A DNA stretch of 11,069 nucleotides, from NCBI GenBank assembly GCA_011051425.1, contig DRLF01000171.1:1-11069 (forward strand), read 5' to 3'. Shown piece after piece: positions 1 through 7,584 of this stretch. The DNA comes from Thiolapillus brandeum. GTDB lineage: Bacteria > Pseudomonadota > Gammaproteobacteria > Chromatiales > Chromatiaceae. The position numbers and the translations under genes were made by a program. How positions within the stretch are numbered: the stretch's first letter is position 1; every line of letters begins with the position of its first letter. The notes beneath the pieces were generated by a model. The model made no database searches. It was given only the letters and a program-made list of their open reading frames with translations, and was not told where the DNA came from.

Positions 1-399
1 GAACACTTCCAGAAACTGCTGGTACTGCTCCAGCACCGCCGGGCTGGCCACCATGGCCAGCTTGTGGGTGAGAAACTGCAGGCGCACATGATCCTGTTCG
101 GTGACCGCCTTGTCCAGCATCAGCTGCTCCATATGGCTGATGAAGTCCATGTAGATCTCGGACTTGAGTTCGATGAACTTGATGCTCTGCTCTTTCTTCA
201 GCTCCACTTCCGTCTGCTTGTTGAGCAGCATGGCGGTAATGAGCACCGTGGCCACCGTACCCAGAATGATCAGCACGATCTCCTGGGTAAAGGGCATCTG
301 GTCCATCACCCGGTAGGCATAACGCAGGAAGGCATAGCCTCCCACCACCACGGTGGCAGTCAGACTCAGGTAGATCAGGTTTTCACGAAATGTCTTCAT
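1..399 (-). CDS. Small two-helix membrane protein with cytoplasmic coiled coil, unknown function (C-terminus outside window)
   Basis: I do not recognise this family. The frame is open from an ATG at 399 to the window edge, giving 133 residues without a stop. Two hydrophobic stretches (about residues 8-26 and 40-60) are separated by a short polar loop. They are followed by a charged, probably helical segment (about 60-100, beginning LNKQTEVELKKEQ), so the likely layout is two membrane helices and a helical soluble tail. The start is supported by a GGGAAGG tract, although it abuts the ATG with no usual spacer. The gene begins only 10 bases after the permease stop and is probably translationally coupled to it. 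As last visible member of the operon it may be an accessory to the ABC/vWA module, which is inference from position only. Confidence 0.7.
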   Translation of the reverse strand, partial: MKTFRENLIYLSLTATVVVGGYAFLRYAYRVMDQMPFTQEIVLIILGTVATVLITAMLLNKQTEVELKKEQSIKFIELKSEIYMDFISHMEQLMLDKAVTEQDHVRLQFLTHKLAMVASPAVLEQYQQFLEVF

Positions 400-409
400 C
401 CTTCCCGGT

Positions 410-1621
410 TCAGATTTCCCGCAGGCCTTCCGAAGGCTCCACACGTGCGGCGCGAATACCCGCGAGTATAGCAGCCAGGATGGAAGCACCCGCGGTTATC
501 GCCAGAGCAATAGCATAGTGTTCCGGCAGCAGGCGGCAGATCTTCTGGGCTGTTTCCAGCTGGGGCGCGAGCATGAAATTGATGCTCCAGGCAGCAGCAA
601 GATAGATGCCGCAGGCCAGCGCCCAACCGAAAACGGCGGTGTACAACCCCTGCACCACGGGAAACAGGATGATATCGCCGGTACGGAAACCCACCAGGCG
701 CAGCACCGACAATTCCTTGCGTTTGCGGTCCACGTTGGCCCACAGACTGGCCCCCAGGGAGAGGGAGAAGCCCCCCAGGCCGATGAGGGCGATGGCCCAG
801 TAGATGGCCGACAGGGTATTGTCCATGCGCCGCACGCTTTCGATATCCGCCGCCTGGGTGCGCACTTCGATACCACTGCGGTCGAAACTGTCGCTCAGGG
901 CCGCCACGTCGTAGATAGAGCGGGCATACAGGCGGAAACCGGTGTAGCTGCGCGCCTGTACCGCCGAACTCCCCTCCCAGCCCAGGGCAGGAACGGCATG
1001 GCCATCGCGGAAATCCTCCAGCGCCTCCACCAGCATCACCGAAGCAAACAGACCGTCTCGCCTGAAACCTGTGGCCGGTGCCACCGCCGCCACCTGCAGA
1101 TCCATGGCGACACGCTCCTTCCTGCCCCGGAAGCGACGCTGCAGGCTGCCTTCGATATGATCACCGGCACTCACCTGCAGTTTCTTTGCAGCACTGGCGG
1201 ACAGCACGACCCTGTCCATACCGGAAGGCGGCTCAAGCTGCGGATCCAGCAAAGGATCCCCTTTCGCTGACGGTATCACCTCGAACTGCAGGATACGCCC
1301 GGCCTGCTCGCTGCTCACCGACAGGGTGGACGCAATGCTGCGGATACGCGGCACGATGAAAGCCACATCGTCCCGCTTGCGCAGGCTGTCTATCCATACG
1401 CGGTCGTAATGGCCACTGCCCACGGGACGAATCTCGCGCTTGGCCGGATTTTCGACCAGCTCGTCTATCATGGTGCCCACGATGCCGAACTTCAGCCCGA
1501 ACAGCACCAGCATGGGGCCCAGCACCGCAGCCAGCGCCAGCACGAAGCAGATGGAGATCTGCCATTCGTGAAAATAGTCCCTGCTGGCCAGGGCCAGGGT
1601 CTGACGTTTCTGACGCAGCAT
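410..1621 (-). CDS. FtsX/MacB-type ABC transporter permease (TagS-like?)
   Basis: This 403-residue inner-membrane protein has the FtsX-family layout. There is one N-terminal helix (about 23-45), a large periplasmic domain (about 46-268), then three helices (about 271-297, 318-346 and 368-392). The end RVEPSEGLREI matches the family's usual end after the last helix. The segment RKRKELSVLRLVG (299-311), between helices 2 and 3, is also typical of FtsX permeases. Such permeases usually do not import small molecules; with their ATPase they drive work on periplasmic partners (LolCDE, MacB, FtsEX). The start codon shares one base with the ATPase stop, so the two are coupled and very likely form one transporter. 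Next to a vWA protein, TagS of the type VI threonine-phosphorylation pathway is the closest precedent I know, but that assignment is inference. A lipoprotein- or peptide-handling transporter is the main alternative. Confidence 0.88.
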   Translation of the reverse strand: MLRQKRQTLALASRDYFHEWQISICFVLALAAVLGPMLVLFGLKFGIVGTMIDELVENPAKREIRPVGSGHYDRVWIDSLRKRDDVAFIVPRIRSIASTLSVSSEQAGRILQFEVIPSAKGDPLLDPQLEPPSGMDRVVLSASAAKKLQVSAGDHIEGSLQRRFRGRKERVAMDLQVAAVAPATGFRRDGLFASVMLVEALEDFRDGHAVPALGWEGSSAVQARSYTGFRLYARSIYDVAALSDSFDRSGIEVRTQAADIESVRRMDNTLSAIYWAIALIGLGGFSLSLGASLWANVDRKRKELSVLRLVGFRTGDIILFPVVQGLYTAVFGWALACGIYLAAAWSINFMLAPQLETAQKICRLLPEHYAIALAITAGASILAAILAGIRAARVEPSEGLREI

Positions 1622-2364
1622 CAGCCACTCACCACGGTTTCTGTCATGCGGCCATCCTTCGAGCGCCGGGTGTGGTGTGCCAGCCGGCGCAGCCCGAGCT
1701 GCTTGATATGCCGCCAGGCATGGCTGGCAACGATAACGGTAATGTTGCGCTCTTCCACCATGCCGATAAAAAGTGACATGATCTTTTCCGCCGCAAAGGG
1801 ATCCACCGATGCCGTGGGTTCGTCTGCAATGATGATAGCCGGGCGGTGCGCCAGCGCCCGGCCGATGGCCACACGCTGGCGTTCCCCCGTGGACAGGGCG
1901 TCGGGAAGTTTTTTCAGATGGCGCGTCAGTCCCAGCTCCCTCGCCAGGGTCTCCACCGTGCCGTCATCCTTCATACCCAGCATCTGGCGGGAGAGATTGA
2001 TGTTGTCGTAGATGTTCAGATAAGGCAGCAGCCCCCCGGTCTGCATGACATATCCCATGTGCGCCTTGCGCAGGGCGGCCAGCCGGTTGCGCCTGTGCTT
2101 GCGCCAGGCAAGGCCGATATCGACCGCTGTGTTGCTGTCCGCATGGAAGCTGAAGTTACCGATGTCGCTGGGCTGCAGAATGAAGGCCAGCATATCCAGC
2201 AGGGTGGACTTGCCGCAGCCACTCTCGCCGATCAGGGCGATCTTCTCGCCCCGCTGGATGCGCAGGGACGGCACCCGCAGCCCGAAGCTGTAGCCGTTGC
2301 TGCTACGGGTCTTGGCGACATCCTTGAGCTGGTAGATGACCCCGGAAGGGCTGTTTTCCTGCAT
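1621..2364 (-). CDS. ABC transporter ATP-binding protein (LolD/MacB class, TagT-like?)
   Basis: This 247-residue ATPase is complete. It has Walker A GESGCGKST (46-54), Q-loop Gln108, signature LSTGERQR (157-164), Walker B IIIADEP (177-183) with catalytic Glu182, D-loop SVD (186-188) and H-loop His215. Length and sequence fit the class that pairs with FtsX-type permeases. Its start codon shares one base with the stop of the vWA gene, and its stop shares one base with the permease start. The three genes therefore read as a coupled unit. It should hydrolyse ATP at the cytoplasmic face to move the permease's periplasmic domain. The Arg-rich tail after the H-loop (RRLAHHTRRSKDGR) is more basic than usual. 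The ATPase call is secure; the TagT comparison rests on neighbours only. Confidence 0.93.
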   Translation of the reverse strand: MQENSPSGVIYQLKDVAKTRSSNGYSFGLRVPSLRIQRGEKIALIGESGCGKSTLLDMLAFILQPSDIGNFSFHADSNTAVDIGLAWRKHRRNRLAALRKAHMGYVMQTGGLLPYLNIYDNINLSRQMLGMKDDGTVETLARELGLTRHLKKLPDALSTGERQRVAIGRALAHRPAIIIADEPTASVDPFAAEKIMSLFIGMVEERNITVIVASHAWRHIKQLGLRRLAHHTRRSKDGRMTETVVSG

Positions 2365-4325
2365 CAGGGCAGCATATCCAGGGACAGGGGAAAGACCGAA
2401 TCACCGCTGACCGGGCCGTTGTCCAGACTGATCCACAGATCGGTGTTGTCATGCAGGGCCTGATAGTAGGTGATCTTCTCTTCCAGGCGGCGCAGGAATT
2501 CAATCTGCTGTGCCGCCGGCCAGCTCTGCCAGTCGTCCAGGGACAGGGCCATGACCTCGCCGGTGTAGGGCAGCCCTTCGATATAGTCGCCGATGAAGCC
2601 CATGTCCACCAGGCTGTTGCCCTCCCCGGCGGTGGTCGCCGTGGTACGCCCCAGTTCTTCCGGGTTGCGCGAAATGGTCGCGGCCAGGCTCTTGAGTTCG
2701 TTGATGAAATTCTGGGGCGACAGCAGTCCATCCTCCGCGGTGCGCAGCACCTGGCGCAGGATATCGTGCATATCTGACAGCTGATCCCGGGTAAGCAGCA
2801 CCCGCACGTCCACGGTCTGCCGTTGTGGCTGGCTCATGTCATGATCCAGCATCCAGGCGTTGAACACCCGGGGAGGCTGTCCCTGAAACTGTTGCAGGTA
2901 CTGCATGCGCAGGGCATAGCCCAGTTTTTCCACCTTGAGTTGCAATTCGGTGAGACGGGTATTCTCTTTCGCCTCGGGCCGAGCAGGCTGCGGCTGTGCT
3001 TCCAGCCCCTGGGCGACCTGGGCGGAAATCTGCCCGGCAAGGCTGTCCAGTACGGTGCCGAACTCCTCCACGTTCCCTGTCGGCACGCCGTAATACAGGC
3101 TGCCGATACCGGGAAAGTCGGACAGCTCGCGGTACTGGGCTTCCGCCCTGGCATGATCCGCGTTTTCGGACGGAGTCTTCAGGTGCAGCACGAAGATAGC
3201 GATGCCGTTGTCCTGGGCCAGCTGGCGCAGGGCCGCCGTTCCCAGCCCGGTGGTGGACAGGGGATCGTCACCCTCCCGCGCCCCGGCATCGGTGATGAGT
3301 ACGATATAGCGGGCGTCGTGCCCCTGCCAGCCCATGCCCTCGATGGCCTGCTGCAGGCCGGCATAGGCGTCCTCGCGGAAATCCTTGCTGGAAACCTTCG
3401 CCGCAGAGAGCTGGTCCACCTTTTCCAGAAACACGCCGGGATCACGCCCCTGCTCCAGGGTGACGTAGGTGCGCGCGGTGTAATCCAGTCCGGGTGCCGC
3501 CTTCGCATTGTCGCGGAATGCCACCAGGCCGAAATTCACCCTGCCCAGCTGCCCCGCATCCCCCAGCTGGTCGTAGATTTTCATCACCGCCTCACGGGTG
3601 CGCTGGATGTATTCATCCATGGAGAGGCTGGCGTCGATGACGAACACCAGACCGGCGGTGTATTCCCGCTTCGCCCCGTCAGCCGCCGGCACCGCCTTCC
3701 TGCTGGCCAGCGGTACGCTGGCGATTTTCAGCATGCGCGCCTGTTCGGTTCCCAGCCAGGTGTCCTTGAAATCGAGGATGGGCACCAGGTAGAAATCCTT
3801 GCGGATGTCGATATGACCGGCGGGCTGGATCGCCACCACCGGCGAGTCTGCAGGCAATTCTCCCTGTACCGCCTGTTCGTAGAGCTTGCGGTAGGTTTCG
3901 CTGCCCGGCTGCTTGGCCAGCGCCTCAAGGGAAGCCTTGTCGCGCAGCATCAGCACCCGCTCATGTCCTGATGGATCACGGAACACCACGGTGAGCCCCT
4001 GGTTCCAGGAGATACTGTCCTTCGCCGCCAGCCAGCCGGAGAGGCTGCCGTGCTTGTCCAAGCCCACCAGCAGCCATTCATTTCCCTGAACCGGCTTGCG
4101 CTCATAGACATAAAAGGCGCTGAATGGCGTAACCGCCGCACCCTGTTCATCTCCCGGCTGATCATGGAGGCGGGCATCCGGAATGGCCAGCACCCGCTGA
4201 TAGAGTGCCTGCTTGCCTTCCATGAGCAGTGGCTTTTTCGTATCCGCCAGCGCCTGCCCGCCCAGCAGAACCAGGAGCACCAGTAAACCCAAACCACCGA
4301 TCTTCATCATTTGCTTCATTTCCAT
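2364..4325 (-). CDS. Exported von Willebrand factor A domain protein with SH3-like N-terminal region (PpkA periplasmic-half-like)
   Basis: The 653-residue protein starts with a signal sequence (hydrophobic about 9-22, then GGQALA ending at 27), so it is probably periplasmic or anchored by that helix. Residues about 35-110 look like a bacterial SH3-type fold (EWLLVGLD, then SLSGWLAAKDSI). The vWA domain spans about 222-435, with MIDAS motif DASLS (231-235) and LITDAG (343-348, Asp346). The usual second-loop MIDAS threonine is not obvious near FREDAYAG (317-324). A Pro/Ala/Glu linker (about 441-455) leads to a mostly helical C-terminal region (about 456-653) that I cannot assign. Three start codons are possible. 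The one at 4325 overlaps the upstream gene by 10 bases, while the one at 4319 gives a classic ATGA overlap. vWA domains bind protein partners, here plausibly the adjacent ABC transporter. The layout resembles PpkA after its kinase and membrane helix. Confidence 0.87.
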   Translation of the reverse strand: MEMKQMMKIGGLGLLVLLVLLGGQALADTKKPLLMEGKQALYQRVLAIPDARLHDQPGDEQGAAVTPFSAFYVYERKPVQGNEWLLVGLDKHGSLSGWLAAKDSISWNQGLTVVFRDPSGHERVLMLRDKASLEALAKQPGSETYRKLYEQAVQGELPADSPVVAIQPAGHIDIRKDFYLVPILDFKDTWLGTEQARMLKIASVPLASRKAVPAADGAKREYTAGLVFVIDASLSMDEYIQRTREAVMKIYDQLGDAGQLGRVNFGLVAFRDNAKAAPGLDYTARTYVTLEQGRDPGVFLEKVDQLSAAKVSSKDFREDAYAGLQQAIEGMGWQGHDARYIVLITDAGAREGDDPLSTTGLGTAALRQLAQDNGIAIFVLHLKTPSENADHARAEAQYRELSDFPGIGSLYYGVPTGNVEEFGTVLDSLAGQISAQVAQGLEAQPQPARPEAKENTRLTELQLKVEKLGYALRMQYLQQFQGQPPRVFNAWMLDHDMSQPQRQTVDVRVLLTRDQLSDMHDILRQVLRTAEDGLLSPQNFINELKSLAATISRNPEELGRTTATTAGEGNSLVDMGFIGDYIEGLPYTGEVMALSLDDWQSWPAAQQIEFLRRLEEKITYYQALHDNTDLWISLDNGPVSGDSVFPLSLDMLP

Positions 4326-4945
4326 TTTTCCAGCAGTACGGCCGCCTGCTCATCGCCTGAGCTGGCCGCTTTTTCCAGCTCAACCAGCAGTTGCTGCAGA
4401 CGCTGCTGCGCCACGTCGCTGCCGTTGCGCCGCGCCTGCTCGTACCACTTGTGGGCCTGCACCACGTCCGGCTGGGAAAGCACCGTGCTCCCCGCCCTGA
4501 AATACGCAGGATCCGCCTGTTGGGCCAGCATCATGGCCGCTTCGGCAGAACCGTCTTTCGCCGCTTTGAAATACAGCAGCCAGGCATCCCCCAGCTTCCC
4601 CTCCGACTGGAAGGCCTGCGCCTGGGCAAGCAGCGCATCCACACCCAGCCCTTCGCTGGCAGCCTTGGCAAGATAGGCACGCGCCGCCTCGCCTTCCACC
4701 CCGGCAGAGCCTGTTTTGGTTTCAGCGGGCGCTTCATTCGCGGCAGTCCCGGCCCGGCTCTCTGCAGGGACTGTGGGTGCGGGCGTCTCTGCGGGCGCGG
4801 CTCCCGGCAGGGGTATGTCTTCTGCCTTTTTCTCCTTGTCCGGCACCATCAGCACCGCAACCACGGTTACGGCGATCACCAGGCTGATGATCAGCCACAG
4901 GCGGTTGGAGGTGGAATTGTTGCTCTTGTTTTGTCCTTCTTGCAT
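4316..4945 (-). CDS. Membrane-anchored Sel1-like/TPR repeat protein
   Basis: The 209-residue product has a short polar N-terminus, one membrane helix (about 15-34), a Pro/Ala/Glu/Thr-rich linker (about 41-85) and a helical repeat region (about 86-206). At least two units resemble Sel1-like repeats: AWLLYFKAAKDGSAEAAMML (121-140) and AHKWYEQARRNGSDVAQQRL (164-183). The topology suggests a short cytoplasmic end and a periplasmic repeat domain for protein-protein contacts. I chose the ATG at 4945. The frame stays open upstream to another ATG at 5056, but that extension (Phe/Arg-rich, without a clear domain) would run into the divergent promoter region. No good ribosome site precedes 4945, so the start is not certain. 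It is the first gene of the left operon and overlaps the vWA gene. Confidence 0.8.
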   Translation of the reverse strand: MQEGQNKSNNSTSNRLWLIISLVIAVTVVAVLMVPDKEKKAEDIPLPGAAPAETPAPTVPAESRAGTAANEAPAETKTGSAGVEGEAARAYLAKAASEGLGVDALLAQAQAFQSEGKLGDAWLLYFKAAKDGSAEAAMMLAQQADPAYFRAGSTVLSQPDVVQAHKWYEQARRNGSDVAQQRLQQLLVELEKAASSGDEQAAVLLEKWK

Positions 4946-4995
4946 GGAGACACCGGCAAACCTGGAGGGTATGACTAACACTCTTCGACGAAAGA

Positions 4996-5008
4996 GCGAT
5001 ATTATCGC
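4996..5008. promoter_or_regulatory. Hyphenated palindrome in the divergent intergenic region, possible operator/promoter of the left operon
   Basis: GCGATA-T-TATCGC is a perfect 6+1+6 palindrome between the Sel1-repeat gene and the nuclease gene. On the minus strand it contains GATAAT, an acceptable -10 hexamer about 55 bases upstream of the start at 4945; no good -35 accompanies it. The site could be an operator overlapping a weak promoter that needs an activator, which is inference. Confidence 0.35.
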
Positions 5009-5101
5009 ACAACCATCCGACTGTAACCCAGGGAAGCTCTGAACATGTCCGAACACGCTTCCAGCGCCCGGACCCGCTAGGGAGCTTCCTGACCGACACC
5101 C

Positions 5102-5722
5102 ATGAAAACAAGAAACCTTCTCCTTGCTCTCCTCATACTGGCTCTCTGGGCCGCCACCGCCTGCTCACGCCCACCCCAGCGCAATTATCTGGACAGCCTG
5201 CGCAGCTACTGGCAGGGCGTCTACCCCAACGGTGGCGAGACCCTCTATTGTGGCCGGAAATTCCGCCCTTTCGATCGCAGCGTGAATGTCGAGCACGTCT
5301 ATCCCATGAGCTGGGTGACGAAAAAACTGGGCTGCGGCAAGCGCGAGCAATGCCGCCACAACAGCCCGCGCTTCAACCTCATCGAGTCGGACATGCATAA
5401 CATGTATCCCGCCCGCAAGGACGTCAACCAGACCCGCGGCGCCATGGCCTTCGGCATCATCGAAGGGGAAAACCACAAGTACAGGGGCTGTGATTTCGAG
5501 GTGGATTTCCGCAAGCGGCGGGTCGAGCCCCGCCCGGAGGTCCGGGGGCGCATCGCGCGGGCCATGCTCTACATGTCGGACGAGTACGGTCTGGACATCT
5601 ACCACAAGCAACGCAAGATGCTGGAGAAGTGGAACCGGCAGTATCCGCCGGATGCCGAGGAAAAACGTCACAACAGGGCGGTTGCCAGGATCCAGGGCAA
5701 ACCCAATCCCTATATCCGATAG
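5102..5722 (+). CDS. Endonuclease I family secreted nuclease (EndA/NucM-type)
   Basis: This 206-residue protein belongs to the endonuclease I family of beta-beta-alpha-metal nucleases, which cut DNA, and sometimes RNA, nonspecifically outside the cytoplasm. The family core is visible: VEHVYPMSW (63-71) with the likely general base His65, then FNLIESDMHNMYPA (91-104) and NQTRGAMAFG (109-118), whose Asn/Asp/His residues would hold the metal. The N-terminus is a hydrophobic signal ending TAC at Cys21. That could be a lipobox, though Ala rather than Leu at -3 makes it imperfect. Cys50, Cys78, Cys84 and Cys130 could form disulfides. An AGGGAG tract lies 17 bases before the ATG, further than usual. 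The gene is alone, divergent from the vWA operon and upstream of hemE. Likely roles are nutrient scavenging from DNA or defence against incoming DNA. Confidence 0.92.
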   Translation: MKTRNLLLALLILALWAATACSRPPQRNYLDSLRSYWQGVYPNGGETLYCGRKFRPFDRSVNVEHVYPMSWVTKKLGCGKREQCRHNSPRFNLIESDMHNMYPARKDVNQTRGAMAFGIIEGENHKYRGCDFEVDFRKRRVEPRPEVRGRIARAMLYMSDEYGLDIYHKQRKMLEKWNRQYPPDAEEKRHNRAVARIQGKPNPYIR

Positions 5723-5725
5723 TCA

Positions 5726-5756
5726 TTCCCCCAAATCCAATGGAAGGGTGTAAAAT
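5726..5756 (+). promoter_or_regulatory. Possible hemE promoter
   Basis: TAAAAT at 5751-5756, preceded by TG, is a fair -10 hexamer 33 bases before the hemE ATG. The best -35 candidate, TTCCCC at 5726-5731, is poor and 19 bases away. With only 67 bases between the nuclease stop and hemE, readthrough is also possible. Confidence 0.35.
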
Positions 5757-5789
5757 CCCCGCCCATTGCCGAACAGGACCCGGACCACC

Positions 5790-6854
5790 ATGAGCACATT
5801 GAAGAACGACCGCTTTCTGCGCGCCCTGCTGCGCCAGCCCGTTGACATGACACCGGTGTGGATGATGCGCCAGGCGGGACGTTATCTCCCCGAGTACCGC
5901 GCCACCCGTGAAAAGGCCGGTGATTTCCTCAGCCTGTGCCAGAATCCGGAACTGGCCTGCGAAGTCACCCTCCAGCCCCTGGAGCGCTTCCCCCTGGACG
6001 CCGCCATCCTGTTCTCCGACATTCTTACCATACCGGACGCCATGGGGCTGGGCCTGTATTTCGAGGAAGGTGAAGGGCCACGCTTCAAGCACCCGGTTCA
6101 GGACAAGGCTGCTATCGATGCCCTGCCGGTGCCAGACCCCGAAGAAGAACTGCGCTATGTGATGGACGCCGTGCGCACCATTCGCCGGGAGCTGGATGGC
6201 CGGGTGCCCCTCATCGGCTTCTCCGGCAGCCCCTGGACACTGGCCACCTACATGGTGGAAGGCGGCAGCACCAAGAATTTCGCTCTGTCCAAGGGCATGA
6301 TGTTCGACCGCCCGGAGCTCATGCACGCCCTGCTGGACAAACTGGCGCAATCCGTGACTTCTTATCTCAACGCCCAGATCGCCGCCGGCGCCCAGGCGGT
6401 GATGATCTTCGACACCTGGGGCGGCACCCTCACCCCCTCGGACTACAAGGAATTCTCCCTGGCCTACATGCAGCGCATCGTGGAAGGCCTGACCCGGGAA
6501 GCCGAAGGCCGCAAGGTGCCTGTGGTGCTGTTCACCAAAAGCGGCGGCCAGTGGCTGGAAGCCATGGCGGACACGGGCTGCGATGCCCTGGGGCTGGACT
6601 GGACCACCGATATCGGTGAGGCCAGGGAACGTGTAGGCCACCGCGTTGCCCTGCAGGGCAACATGGATCCCAGCACCCTGTACGCCTCACCCGAAGTCAT
6701 CCGCCGCTCGGTGGCCAATATCCTGGAAAACTACGGCCTCGGCACCGGCCATGTGTTCAATCTGGGCCATGGCATCCATCCGGGCATAGATCCGGAACAT
6801 GCCGGCGCCATGATCGAAGCCGTTCACGAGCTGAGCAAGCAGTATCATAAATAA
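5790..6854 (+). CDS. hemE: Uroporphyrinogen decarboxylase
   Basis: HemE removes four acetate carboxyls from uroporphyrinogen III to give coproporphyrinogen III, the fifth universal step from 5-aminolevulinate to haem, in the cytoplasm and without cofactor. The 354 residues are full length. The conserved substrate-binding motif [11 protein letters not shown] is at 27-37, the catalytic Asp77 lies in [13 protein letters not shown], Tyr154 lies in [15 protein letters not shown], and the histidine of NLGHGIHP is His327. The ATG at 5790 is preferred over a TTG at 5766 in the same frame. It gives the family's normal N-terminus ([16 protein letters not shown]) and has an AGGA 11 bases upstream. The gene is followed at once by a strong terminator, so it ends its transcript. 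Confidence 0.98.
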   Translation: MSTLKNDRFLRALLRQPVDMTPVWMMRQAGRYLPEYRATREKAGDFLSLCQNPELACEVTLQPLERFPLDAAILFSDILTIPDAMGLGLYFEEGEGPRFKHPVQDKAAIDALPVPDPEEELRYVMDAVRTIRRELDGRVPLIGFSGSPWTLATYMVEGGSTKNFALSKGMMFDRPELMHALLDKLAQSVTSYLNAQIAAGAQAVMIFDTWGGTLTPSDYKEFSLAYMQRIVEGLTREAEGRKVPVVLFTKSGGQWLEAMADTGCDALGLDWTTDIGEARERVGHRVALQGNMDPSTLYASPEVIRRSVANILENYGLGTGHVFNLGHGIHPGIDPEHAGAMIEAVHELSKQYHK

Positions 6855-6891
6855 AAAGCCACTGAAAAGCTTTTGTTTCCAGTGGCTTTTT
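6853..6891. terminator. Bidirectional intrinsic terminator between hemE and coq7
   Basis: AAAAAGCCACTG (6853-6864) pairs perfectly with CAGTGGCTTTTT (6880-6891). The T run ends the hemE transcript. The matching A run becomes a U run on the minus strand and ends the coq7 transcript, whose stop is 30 bases away. The hemE stop codon overlaps the first stem bases. Confidence 0.92.
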
Positions 6892-6920
6892 AACCCCGAA
6901 GCGGCGGTGGGGCGCGCTTT

Positions 6921-7574
6921 CTACAGGCGGTAGACAGACGCGGTCATGAGCTTCGAGGTCAATTTCATGGCCACCCTGACGGGACCGGGCAGTTCCGCGC
7001 CGCCATGGGCTTTTGCCGTCTGGCCATGGCGGATCTCGTCTTCCTTCATCTGTTCCAGGATCGCACGGGTACGGCAATCCGACTCCGGCACCTGCGCCAG
7101 GTGCTCGTCCAGGTGTCCCTCGACCTGCTTTTCGGTTTCGGCCACGAAACCCAGGCTCCACTTGTCACCTGCCAGTCCGGCAGCCGCACCGAGTGCGAAT
7201 GAGCCGGCATACCATAGCGGGTTGAGAATACTCAGGCGGCCACCCAGTTCTTCGACACGCTGCTCACACCAGTCCAGGTGATCGTTTTCCTCTGCCGCAG
7301 AACGCTCCATGCTGCGCCGCACTTCTTCCTTTCGCGCTGTCAGCGCCTGCCCCTGGTACAGCGCCTGGGCGCAGACCTCGCCCGTGTGATTGATGCGCAT
7401 CAGGCGGGCCACATGGTCTTTCTGGGATTCCGGCAATTCGGATTCCGTGCATTCTTCGGCGGGATTGGAACGTTCGGTCACCAGCGGGCGGCCGAACAGC
7501 GTGCGCAGGGCCTGGTCCAGATTGACGACCAGACGGTCTGCCGCAGTAAAGTTTCTGTGCGCTTCTGTTTTCAT
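6921..7574 (-). CDS. coq7: Coq7-type 2-polyprenyl-3-methyl-6-methoxy-1,4-benzoquinol monooxygenase
   Basis: Coq7 is the di-iron hydroxylase for the last ring hydroxylation of ubiquinone synthesis (position C6). It works at the membrane surface and needs O2. The 217 residues hold two ligand repeats: Glu66 in INHTGEVCAQALY with Glu96-x-x-His99 in EENDHLDWCE, and Glu148 in AETEKQVEGHL with Glu180-x-x-His183 in KEDEIRHGQTA. The spacing matches the known family. A hydrophobic stretch (about 121-136, WYAGSFALGAAAGLAG) is the usual membrane-contact helix, and the end SKLMTASVYRL is typical. It starts 10 bases after the GlcF-like gene stops, with no clear ribosome site, so it is probably co-transcribed and coupled. 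Many gammaproteobacteria use UbiF instead; Coq7 is a common replacement. Confidence 0.96.
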   Translation of the reverse strand: MKTEAHRNFTAADRLVVNLDQALRTLFGRPLVTERSNPAEECTESELPESQKDHVARLMRINHTGEVCAQALYQGQALTARKEEVRRSMERSAAEENDHLDWCEQRVEELGGRLSILNPLWYAGSFALGAAAGLAGDKWSLGFVAETEKQVEGHLDEHLAQVPESDCRTRAILEQMKEDEIRHGQTAKAHGGAELPGPVRVAMKLTSKLMTASVYRL

Positions 7575-7584
7575 AGAAGAAATT

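Noticed and set aside
2823..3971. Long plus-strand open frame of 382 codons
   Set aside because: It lies entirely opposite the vWA gene, which has a signal peptide, MIDAS motif and operon context. The plus-strand product has no recognisable domain and results from GC-rich codon bias.
4946..5056. Extended start for the Sel1-repeat protein at 5056
   Set aside because: The extension has no signal or domain and covers the likely promoter and palindrome. The ATG at 4945 places a clean membrane helix near the N-terminus. The alternative is not fully excluded.
5766..5789. Upstream TTG start for hemE
   Set aside because: It adds eight residues absent from the family N-terminus and has no ribosome site; the ATG at 5790 gives the standard 354-residue protein.
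5457..6641. Long minus-strand open frame of 394 codons
   Set aside because: It is antisense to the nuclease end and most of hemE, both certain genes. Its product is His/Gly/Gln-rich low-complexity sequence without a domain.
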